Of a stretch of 64,000 nt of DNA, positions 46,156-53,766 are shown piece after piece (position 1 is the first letter of the stretch; each line of letters starts with the position of its first letter). The stretch covers positions 1 to 64,000 of the forward strand of contig NZ_QUEM01000017.1 of NCBI RefSeq assembly GCF_003477995.1, given 5' to 3'. A model generated the notes under the pieces. It saw nothing but the letters and a program-made list of their open reading frames with translations. It ran no database searches and was not told the DNA's origin. Origin of the DNA: Bacteroides sp. OF04-15BH. Lineage in GTDB: Bacteria; Bacteroidota; Bacteroidia; Bacteroidales; Bacteroidaceae. The translations under genes and the position numbers were made by a program.

Positions 46156-47073
46156 ATGAAATACGATATGATAACCATTCTGGGACCTACAGCTTCGGGA
46201 AAAACTCCTTTGGCTGCTCATCTGGCTGTCCGTCTGGATGCTGAGATTATCAGTGCAGACAGTCGTCAGGTGTACCGTAGAATGGATTTGGGAACAGGAA
46301 AGGATTTGGACGACTATTGTGTTTCCGGAAAGCAGATTCCCTATCATTTAATAGATATCTGCGAACCCGGTACGCAATATAATGTCTATGAATATCAGAA
46401 TGATTTCAAGAATGTTTATCAGGATTTAAAGGACAGAAACGAGTTGCCGGTTCTTTGCGGAGGAACAGGACTTTACCTGGAATCCGTCTTACGAGGTTAC
46501 CGAATGGATTCTGTTCCAGAGAATCCACAGTTGCGTCAGGCCTTATCCGATAAAACTCTGGAGGAGCTGACATGTATATTGAGTACTTATAAGAGTCTTC
46601 ATAATAAAACAGATGTTGATTCTGTAAAGCGCGCCATCCGTGCTATAGAGATTGCGGATTATTATCAGAAAAATCCGGTCGTTCAGACAGAGATTCCTTC
46701 AATTAACTCTTTGGTTATAGGTATAGATATTCCCAGAGAATTGCGTCGCCAAAGAATTTCCGATCGTCTGAAACAGCGTTTGGATGAAGGAATGGTAGAT
46801 GAAGTACGTTCTCTTTTGTCAGAAGGAATTCCTGCCGAGAATCTGATTTATTATGGTCTGGAATATAAATTCCTGACAAATTATGTTTTGGGAAACCTTA
46901 CCTATGAAGAGATGTATCACCAGTTGGAGATTGCCATTCATCAGTTTGCCAAGCGACAGATGACCTGGTTCCGGGGAATGGAGCGAAGAGGAATTGAAAT
47001 TCATTGGGTTGATGGTACTCTTCCTATGGATCAGAAGTTGCAAAAAATAGAGGAACTTTATCTTCGGGAATAA
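46156..47073 (+). CDS. miaA: tRNA dimethylallyltransferase
   Basis: 305 residues from the ATG at 46156, the family N-terminus just before the P-loop ITILGPTASGKTPLAAHL. Contains SADSRQVYRRMDLGTGK, VLCGGTGLYLESVLRGY and IHQFAKRQMTWFRGM. Transfers the dimethylallyl group to A37 of tRNAs reading UNN codons. Shares the transcript of the upstream membrane protein. Confidence 0.96.
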   Translation: MKYDMITILGPTASGKTPLAAHLAVRLDAEIISADSRQVYRRMDLGTGKDLDDYCVSGKQIPYHLIDICEPGTQYNVYEYQNDFKNVYQDLKDRNELPVLCGGTGLYLESVLRGYRMDSVPENPQLRQALSDKTLEELTCILSTYKSLHNKTDVDSVKRAIRAIEIADYYQKNPVVQTEIPSINSLVIGIDIPRELRRQRISDRLKQRLDEGMVDEVRSLLSEGIPAENLIYYGLEYKFLTNYVLGNLTYEEMYHQLEIAIHQFAKRQMTWFRGMERRGIEIHWVDGTLPMDQKLQKIEELYLRE

Positions 47074-47111
47074 AAAAGAGGTTTTTCTTGCACATTTTTC
47101 TTTCTTTTGTG

Positions 47112-47119
47112 TAACTTTG
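47112..47119 (+). promoter_or_regulatory. -7 box for the lipid-kinase-like gene
   Basis: TAACTTTG, 20 bases before the ATG at 47140; supports that start. Confidence 0.5.
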
Positions 47120-47139
47120 TGGCACTAAAACAGCTTTAT

Positions 47140-48063
47140 ATGTCTATAGAAAACAGCAGATGGGGAATTATTTGTTGCCCCAAGGAAGGCAAAACCGGAT
47201 CTCAGAAACATTGGGACGCTATACGTAAGTATCTGAAGGAAAAAGAAGTGCACTATGATTTCGTTCAGAGTGAAGATAAAGAGTCTGTAGAGCGCCTGGC
47301 TGCCATGTTGGCAACCAATGGATATACTACCATTGTGGTGGTAGGAGGAGATGCGGCCCTTTACCGTGCGTTGAACGGTCTGCTTACGGTTGATTTGTTG
47401 CAGCTGTCACAAATTTCATTAGGAGTCATTCCTTATGGATGGGCCAATGATTTTGCCCGTTTCTGGGGATTGACTGAAGACGATTATAAAAAGGCTATCG
47501 ATGCCATTTTGCTGCATCGTATCCGGAAGGTGGATATCGGATATTGTCAGACAGATAAGGCCGTGCGCCGATATTTTCTCAATTGTGTCAATATCGGGTT
47601 GGTTGCCAATATTATGAAGATAAAACATAAAACCCAGAGATTCTGGGGTATGCGTAGTCTGTCATTTTTTTCTTCCATGTTTTTATTGTTGTTTCACCGT
47701 ATGGAGCATTTTATGCACGTGAAGGTGAATCAGGACGACATTCAGAAAAAAGTGATGACCATGTGTGTGGGCAATTCATGGGGCTACGGACAGACTCCGA
47801 GCAGTGTGCCTTATAACGGATGGCTGGATGTATCCATCGTATCTCATCCGGAACTGACCAAAATGCTGGAAGGACTTTGGATGTTGATTTGGGGGCGTTT
47901 CCTGAACCATAAAAATGTGAAGGCCTACCGCACCAAAAAAATCCATGTGCTGGAACGCAACAAATCCTGTGTCAGTCTCGACGGTGCCGTGTGGGAATGT
48001 GACAGTGACGCTTTGGAAATCGGAATTCTGCCAGAATATCTGAATTTTATTATTCCTTCCTGA
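47140..48063 (+). CDS. Diacylglycerol/lipid kinase family protein with altered motifs
   Basis: 307 residues from the ATG at 47140 (MSIENSRWGIICCPKEG). The fold and order match DAGK_cat/YegS proteins, but the nucleotide motif GGDGT reads VGGDAALYRALNGL (Gly69-Ala73) and the usual GTxND segment reads PYGWANDFARFWG. The later parts (YFLNCVNIGLVANI, MCVGNSWGYGQTPSS, NGWLDVSIVS, SLDGAVWECD) follow the family. It probably phosphorylates a lipid, or has lost that activity; the motif changes are what I see, the consequence is inference. Ends next to a bidirectional terminator. Confidence 0.8.
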   Translation: MSIENSRWGIICCPKEGKTGSQKHWDAIRKYLKEKEVHYDFVQSEDKESVERLAAMLATNGYTTIVVVGGDAALYRALNGLLTVDLLQLSQISLGVIPYGWANDFARFWGLTEDDYKKAIDAILLHRIRKVDIGYCQTDKAVRRYFLNCVNIGLVANIMKIKHKTQRFWGMRSLSFFSSMFLLLFHRMEHFMHVKVNQDDIQKKVMTMCVGNSWGYGQTPSSVPYNGWLDVSIVSHPELTKMLEGLWMLIWGRFLNHKNVKAYRTKKIHVLERNKSCVSLDGAVWECDSDALEIGILPEYLNFIIPS

Positions 48064-48064
48064 A

Positions 48065-48091
48065 AACCTGTAATCGGATCAGATACAGGTT
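48065..48091. terminator. Short hairpin between converging genes
   Basis: AACCTGTA (48065-48072) pairs with TACAGGTT (48084-48091), overlapping the stop codon of the Crp gene. No T run. Confidence 0.5.
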
Positions 48092-48791
48092 AACCGAACT
48101 TGGAGATTCTTTCCAAAGTAGCTTCGTCGATAATCTTTATTTTTCGGCCATCTATTGCGATAATCTTTTCTGAAGAGAAATTTGATAAGGTACGGATGGC
48201 ATTGGCTGTAGTCATATTGGACAGGTTGGCCATGTCTTCCCGGGATAAATAGATGCTTAGTGTGCAGCCATCCTCTTCAACTCCATAGTTGTCCTTTAAG
48301 AAAAGGATTGCTTCAGCCAGTCGGCCACGGATGTGTTTTTGGGTTAAGTTGACCGTACGTTCATCGGCAATTCCCAAATCAATGGACAGCTGCCGGATGA
48401 AAAACCATGCCAGTTGATGATTTTCACAAACTAACTTGGTAATGATGCTCATGGGAATCATTCCAACGATAGAATATTCAAATGCCGCGGCGGCTGTGAG
48501 GAAACTCTGACCGGCGAATGCTGCCCGATAGCCAAAATATTCCACTGGTTTGATCACTCGGATTATCTGGTTTCTGCCTCCGGCTCCATTTTTAAATATC
48601 TTAACCTTTCCTTGCAGCAAGCATAGTAATTGATTCGGAAGTTCTCCTTCCGAATAGATGGATTCGTTTTTTTTGAAGCTTTGAATAGTCAGGTGTTCCT
48701 TTAAAAAGTTTTGTTGTTCCTCATTTAAAGGAGCCCATATATCTGATAGTTTTGCGATTGCTTCATCCAAACTGATGCTTTGTTTTACCAT
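48090..48791 (-). CDS. Crp/Fnr-family transcriptional regulator
   Basis: 233 residues. N-terminal cyclic-nucleotide-binding-type beta roll, about 30-145 (NESIYSEGELPNQLLCLLQG), then a long helix and a C-terminal winged helix with SREDMANLSNMTTANAIRTL as recognition region. No Fnr-type Cys cluster. Divergently transcribed from the glycogen-metabolism operon with a 224-base shared region, so it may control that operon; this is inferred from position only. Confidence 0.88.
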   Translation of the reverse strand: MVKQSISLDEAIAKLSDIWAPLNEEQQNFLKEHLTIQSFKKNESIYSEGELPNQLLCLLQGKVKIFKNGAGGRNQIIRVIKPVEYFGYRAAFAGQSFLTAAAAFEYSIVGMIPMSIITKLVCENHQLAWFFIRQLSIDLGIADERTVNLTQKHIRGRLAEAILFLKDNYGVEEDGCTLSIYLSREDMANLSNMTTANAIRTLSNFSSEKIIAIDGRKIKIIDEATLERISKFG

Positions 48792-48821
48792 GACATTGCG
48801 TTAAAAATATGTTCTACGGCA

Positions 48822-48829
48822 CAAAAATA
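48822..48829 (-). promoter_or_regulatory. -7 box for the Crp/Fnr gene
   Basis: TATTTTTG on the minus strand, 30 bases before the start codon. Confidence 0.5.
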
Positions 48830-48944
48830 ATGATTTTGCAATTCGGTAACAAAAAAGTTATAGTAAAATATCTATCATTTTTTATAAAAATAAGTTTTTT
48901 GCAATAATTTTCTCGATTTATTTTTAAATAACGGATATTTGTTT

Positions 48945-48952
48945 TATATTTG
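48945..48952 (+). promoter_or_regulatory. -7 box for the glycogen operon
   Basis: TATATTTG, giving a leader of about 55 bases before the ATG at 49016. Confidence 0.5.
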
Positions 48953-49015
48953 AAGACACGAAAGTGCAGTGAACAATAAACAATAATATAAATCTAACAC
49001 CTTAAGGAATCGACT

Positions 49016-50959
49016 ATGAGTTATTTACAGTTTGATAAAACTCTGATGACGAATCTGCAAGAGTCCTTACCCAAAGAAATCTTGCGTTCCAATCGGTCGG
49101 GCGCATATTCTTGTTCTACAATCGTTGATTGCAATACAAGAAAATACCATGGATTATTGGTTGTCCCGATTCCGGATATGGATGATGAAAATCATGTCTT
49201 GCTTTCATCTCTGGATGAAACCGTAATTCAGCATGGTGCTGAATTTAACTTGGGATTGCATAAATATCAAGGAGACAACTTCAGTCCCAGAGGGCATAAG
49301 TATATCCGAGAATTTAATTGCCAACAAGTGCCGACAACCATTTATCGTGTTGGTGGCGTTCTGCTGAAGAAGGAGAAGGTTTTTCAGCATTATGAAAATC
49401 GCATTCTTGTGCGCTATACCTTATTAGATGCACATTCTGCAACGAAACTTCGTCTGCGTCCTTTCTTGGCCTTTAGAAGTGTACGTGAATACACCCATGA
49501 AAACCAGTATGCATCCCGTGAATACACAGAAATCAATCATGGAATTAAAACGACCATGTATCCAGGTTATCCGGAACTTTATATGCAATTAGACAAGAAA
49601 AACGAGTTTGTTTTTTGTCCAGACTGGTATCGGGGCGTTGAGTATCCTAAGGAACAGGAGCGTGGATACTCTTTTAACGAGGATCTTTATGTACCCGGAT
49701 ATTTTGAATGTGATATTAAAAAGGGCGAGAGCGTAACTTTCTCGGCCGGTTTGTCGGAAATCAAGGTCAGTCAGCTGCGTAATATCGTTGACTTTGAGGT
49801 CAAGTCACGTACCCCGCGTGATAACTTCTATCATTGTATGGTGAATTCAGCCCATCAGTTCTATAACCATCGTGATGGAGAAAACTATATCTTGGCGGGT
49901 TATCCTTGGTTTAAATGCCGTGCCCGTGACATGTTCATTTCCTTGCCGGGCTTGACTCTGGTTAACGACGAGATTGAGAAATTTGAATTGTTTATGGAGA
50001 CAGCACGTAAGGGTATTGAGGATTTTATTCACAATCGTCCGTTGTCTGTCCGTATTTATGAGATGGAGCATCCAGACGTATTGCTTTGGGCTGTCTGGTG
50101 CATTCAGCAGTACGCCAATATTGTTTCCGAAGTAAAATGTATGGAAAAATATGGCGACTTGTTGCGTGCCATTATGGATTTTATGCTCGAAGGAAAACAT
50201 CCGGGCATGGAAATCCGTGAAAACGGTCTGGTTTGGGTTGAAGGAAAGGAGACTCCTGTAACATGGATGAATTCCACTTCAAACGGCAAACCGATTGTTC
50301 CGAGATCCGGTTATGTGGTCGAAATCAATGCCTTGTGGTATAATGCCTTGAAGTATTGTGCCCAGATGTGTACGGCCATGAACAACAACGAAAGAGGACA
50401 AATGTACGAAGAGCGCGCACAGATCGCCAAGGAATCTTTTGTCAAGGTCTTTTGGAATGAGTACGACTATTTGATGGATTATGTGGATGATGGTCAGCCG
50501 GATTGGAGTGTCCGTCCGAATATGATTTTTGCAGTAGCCTTAGACTTTTCTCCATTAGAAAAGAAGCAGCAGAAAGCTATTTTGGACATCTGTACCAAAG
50601 AGTTGCTTACTCCAAAGGGACTGCGTTCTTTAAGTCCGAAGAGTTCCGGTTATAATCCTATGTATGTCGGTCCTCAGATTCAACGCGATTATGCTTATCA
50701 TCAGGGTACTGCATGGCCTTGGTTGGCCGGCTTCTATATGGAGGCTTGTCTGAAGGTATATAAATACAGTCGTTTGAGTTTCATTGAGCGTCAGTTGGTA
50801 GGCTATGAAGAGGAAATGTTTTATCACTGTTTGGGAACTCTTCCTGAGCTGTTTGATGGTAATCCACCTTTCCATGGTCGAGGTGCAATATCTTTTGCCA
50901 TGAATGTGGGCGGAATATTACGTGTGTTGAAATTAATGGAGAAATACAACTTAGAATAA
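49016..50959 (+). CDS. Glycogen debranching enzyme
   Basis: 647 residues. GDE N-terminal domain at about 15-230 (NRSGAYSCSTIVDCNTRKYHGLLV with the usual R/KYHGLL motif) and an alpha/alpha-barrel amylo-alpha-1,6-glucosidase domain at about 285-640 (YPWFKCRARDMFISLPGL, GLVWVEGKETPVTWMN, GYVVEINALWYNAL, YHQGTAWPWLAGFY). Removes alpha-1,6 branches. No signal peptide, so intracellular. First of three glucan genes (20-base gap to the next). Confidence 0.95.
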   Translation: MSYLQFDKTLMTNLQESLPKEILRSNRSGAYSCSTIVDCNTRKYHGLLVVPIPDMDDENHVLLSSLDETVIQHGAEFNLGLHKYQGDNFSPRGHKYIREFNCQQVPTTIYRVGGVLLKKEKVFQHYENRILVRYTLLDAHSATKLRLRPFLAFRSVREYTHENQYASREYTEINHGIKTTMYPGYPELYMQLDKKNEFVFCPDWYRGVEYPKEQERGYSFNEDLYVPGYFECDIKKGESVTFSAGLSEIKVSQLRNIVDFEVKSRTPRDNFYHCMVNSAHQFYNHRDGENYILAGYPWFKCRARDMFISLPGLTLVNDEIEKFELFMETARKGIEDFIHNRPLSVRIYEMEHPDVLLWAVWCIQQYANIVSEVKCMEKYGDLLRAIMDFMLEGKHPGMEIRENGLVWVEGKETPVTWMNSTSNGKPIVPRSGYVVEINALWYNALKYCAQMCTAMNNNERGQMYEERAQIAKESFVKVFWNEYDYLMDYVDDGQPDWSVRPNMIFAVALDFSPLEKKQQKAILDICTKELLTPKGLRSLSPKSSGYNPMYVGPQIQRDYAYHQGTAWPWLAGFYMEACLKVYKYSRLSFIERQLVGYEEEMFYHCLGTLPELFDGNPPFHGRGAISFAMNVGGILRVLKLMEKYNLE

Positions 50960-50979
50960 AAAAATAAGGAGGAACAAAG

Positions 50980-52260
50980 ATGAAAGTTTTAATGTTCGGA
51001 TGGGAATTTCCTCCTCATATTCTAGGAGGATTAGGTACAGCAAGTTATGGTCTGACCAAGGGATTGTCTATGCAGCCGGATATGCAAATTACGTTTTGTA
51101 TACCTAAGCCCTGGGGAGATGAGGACCGGAGTTTTATGAATATCATCGGTATGAACTGTGTGCCTATTGCATGGCGTGACCCTTCTTGGGAATATGTACA
51201 GGAGCGTGTCGGAAAATATATGGACCCTCAGCTGTATTACGATTTGCGCAGTCATATCTATGCCGATTTTAATTATATGCATGTCAATGATTTGGGATGT
51301 ATGGAATTCTCGGGCAGATATCCGGATAATTTGCATGAAGAGATCAATAACTATTCCATTGTAGCAGGAGTTGTCGCTCGTCAGCAGGACTATGATATTA
51401 TTCATGCTCATGACTGGTTGACCTACCCGGCCGGTATCCATGCCAAGCAGGTTAGCGGCAAGCCTTTGGTGATTCATGTGCATGCCACAGACTTTGACCG
51501 AAGCAGAGGTAATGTGAATCCAACCGTATATGGTATTGAGAAAGACGGAATGGACCATGCAGACTGCATTATGTGTGTGAGTGAACTGACGCGCCAGACC
51601 GTTATTAATCACTATCATCAGGATCCAAACAAATGCTTTGCTATGCATAATGCGGTTTATCCGTTGGCAGAGAATCTGCAGGCTATCGTAGATCAGCGCA
51701 AGCCATCGTCAGAGCGTAAGGAAAAGGTGGTGACTTTCCTGGGACGTATTACCATGCAGAAAGGACCTGAGTATTTTATCGAAGCTGCCCGTAAGGTATT
51801 GGAGCGTACCCATAATGTACGTTTCTGTTTTGCCGGAAGTGGAGATATGATGAATGCTATGATTGAGTTGGCTGCTTCTTATGGTATTGCCGACCGTTGT
51901 CATTTCCCCGGTTTCATGAAGGGACCGCAGGTTTTTGAATGTTTCCGCGATAGTGATGTATATGTGATGCCTTCTGTTTCGGAGCCTTTTGGAATTTCTC
52001 CGTTGGAGGCAATGCAGAGTGGAGTTCCTACGATTATCAGTAAGCAATCCGGTTGTGCAGAGATTCTGGACAAATGCATTAAGATTGATTATTGGGATAT
52101 TGATGCCATGGCAGATGCTATGTATTCTTTGTGTACCAATAATTCTTTGCATCAGTATCTGCAAGAAGAAGGAAAGAAAGAAGTGGATGGCATTACTTGG
52201 GAGAAAGTAGGAGTCAAGATTCGTGCTTTATATGAGAAAACCATAGAAAAATGTAAATAA
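50980..52260 (+). CDS. GT4-family glycosyltransferase, glycogen-synthase-like
   Basis: 426 residues, GT-B fold. N-terminal motif WEFPPHILGGLGTASYGLTK, then DIIHAHDWLTYPAGIHAK, HVHATDFDRSRGNVNP, and in the C-terminal half VVTFLGRITMQKGPEYFIEA and VMPSVSEPFGISPLEAMQSG (the retaining EX7E motif). The placement between debranching enzyme and GH57 suggests glycogen or alpha-1,4-glucan synthesis; in Bacteroidota this GT4 type is commonly annotated as glycogen synthase. ADP- versus UDP-glucose use cannot be told. Confidence 0.88.
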   Translation: MKVLMFGWEFPPHILGGLGTASYGLTKGLSMQPDMQITFCIPKPWGDEDRSFMNIIGMNCVPIAWRDPSWEYVQERVGKYMDPQLYYDLRSHIYADFNYMHVNDLGCMEFSGRYPDNLHEEINNYSIVAGVVARQQDYDIIHAHDWLTYPAGIHAKQVSGKPLVIHVHATDFDRSRGNVNPTVYGIEKDGMDHADCIMCVSELTRQTVINHYHQDPNKCFAMHNAVYPLAENLQAIVDQRKPSSERKEKVVTFLGRITMQKGPEYFIEAARKVLERTHNVRFCFAGSGDMMNAMIELAASYGIADRCHFPGFMKGPQVFECFRDSDVYVMPSVSEPFGISPLEAMQSGVPTIISKQSGCAEILDKCIKIDYWDIDAMADAMYSLCTNNSLHQYLQEEGKKEVDGITWEKVGVKIRALYEKTIEKCK

Positions 52261-52276
52261 TTAAAAAGGTCTATAT

Positions 52277-53644
52277 ATGAAAACCATTTGTTTGTACTTT
52301 GAGATACATCAGAATATTCATCTGAAACGTTATCGTTTCTTTGACATAGGTACCGATCATTATTATTATGATGATTACGAGAATGAGCATGCTATTACGG
52401 AAACTGCTCAGAACTCTTATATTCCGGCATTGCAGGCATTGTTGGAGATGGCTCGCATGCATCCGGGCTATTTCAAATGTGCCATTTCCCTGTCCGGTGT
52501 GGCTGTGGAACAGCAGGAAAACCATGCTCCGGACGTGATTGAACTGTTGCAGGAACTGAATGAAACCGGATGTGTAGAATTCCTGGCAGAGCCTTATTCT
52601 CACGGATTGTCTTCATTGACCAATGAAGAGGCCTTTAAAGAGGATGTGCAGAAACAGGCCCGATTGATGAAGGAGATGTTCGGCAAGGAGCCTAAGGTGA
52701 TTCGAAATTCTTCTTTGATTTATTCCGATGATATCGGTGAGGTTGTTGCCTCTATGGGCTTTAAGGGAATGATTACAGAAGGAGCCCGTCATATTTTGGG
52801 TTGGAAGAGTCCACACTACCTTTACCACTGTGCTTTGAATCCGGATTTGAAGCTTTTGTTGCGTGATTATAAACTTTCTGACGATATCGCTTTGCGCTTT
52901 GCCAATCCGCAATGGTCTGAATATCCATTGTTTGCAGACACTTATGTAGATTGGATTGCTTCTCTGCCAGAAAATGAGCAGGTGATCAATATCTTCATGG
53001 AGTTGTGTGCTTTGGGTATGTTCCAGCCACTGTCTTCTCATATTCTGGATTTCCTGAAGGCGATCCCTGGTTATGCCAAAGAAAGAGGAATTGCTTTTGC
53101 AACTCCGTCTGAAATCATAGCTTCAAACAAATCTGTTGATGCTTTGGAAGTACCTTATCCAATGTCTTGGACAGATGAAGAGCGCGATACTTCCTTCTGT
53201 TTGGGAAATGTTATGCAGCGTGAGGCTTTTGAGAAACTGTATAGTATGGCCGACCGTGTACGTATGTGCCGAGATCGTCGTATCAAACAGGATTGGGATT
53301 ATCTGCAGGCAAGCAACAACTTCCGTTTCATGTCTACCAAGTCTGCAAGCTATGGTATGTATCGTGGAATTTATGATTCTCCATACGATGCATTTACCAA
53401 TTATATGAACATTCTGGCCGACTTTATGAACCGTGTAAGCAATCTGTTCCCACGAGAAATCGAAAACGAGGAATTGAATGCGTTGTTGACCACGATCAAG
53501 AATCAGGGCGAAGAGTTGCAGGTTAAGGATAAGGAAATCGCCCGTTTGAATGCTCGTTTGAAGAAACAGGAGGATGCCTTGTTGAATGCAGACATTCCAA
53601 CGGAAACAAAGGGAAGAAAGCGTACAGCAAAGAAAACAAATTAA
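52277..53644 (+). CDS. Glycoside hydrolase family 57 protein with coiled-coil tail
   Basis: 455 residues. GH57 fold typical of alpha-amylases and 4-alpha-glucanotransferases: ICLYFEIHQNIHLKRYRFFD at the start, GCVEFLAEPYSHGLSSL, PKVIRNSSLIYSDDIGEVV, and YVDWIASLPENEQVINIFME (likely acid Asp). The last 60 residues form a charged coiled coil (EELQVKDKEIARLNARLKKQ) ending in a basic tail, unusual for the family. No signal peptide. Third gene of the operon; would trim or rearrange intracellular glucan. Confidence 0.9.
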   Translation: MKTICLYFEIHQNIHLKRYRFFDIGTDHYYYDDYENEHAITETAQNSYIPALQALLEMARMHPGYFKCAISLSGVAVEQQENHAPDVIELLQELNETGCVEFLAEPYSHGLSSLTNEEAFKEDVQKQARLMKEMFGKEPKVIRNSSLIYSDDIGEVVASMGFKGMITEGARHILGWKSPHYLYHCALNPDLKLLLRDYKLSDDIALRFANPQWSEYPLFADTYVDWIASLPENEQVINIFMELCALGMFQPLSSHILDFLKAIPGYAKERGIAFATPSEIIASNKSVDALEVPYPMSWTDEERDTSFCLGNVMQREAFEKLYSMADRVRMCRDRRIKQDWDYLQASNNFRFMSTKSASYGMYRGIYDSPYDAFTNYMNILADFMNRVSNLFPREIENEELNALLTTIKNQGEELQVKDKEIARLNARLKKQEDALLNADIPTETKGRKRTAKKTN

Positions 53645-53730
53645 GTCTATAATAAAGTCATTTTGTTATTATTGTTTGTAATTATTTGTTCACTAAGTTT
53701 TTGGGGGACTTTATGAAAGACTAGTTTGGA

Positions 53731-53765
53731 AGGATGTGCCTTTGGGGCACATCCTTTATTTTTTG
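53731..53765. terminator. Terminator of the glycogen operon
   Basis: AGGATGTGCC-TTTGG-GGCACATCCT, then TTATTTTTTG. Confidence 0.8.
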
Positions 53766-53766
53766 T

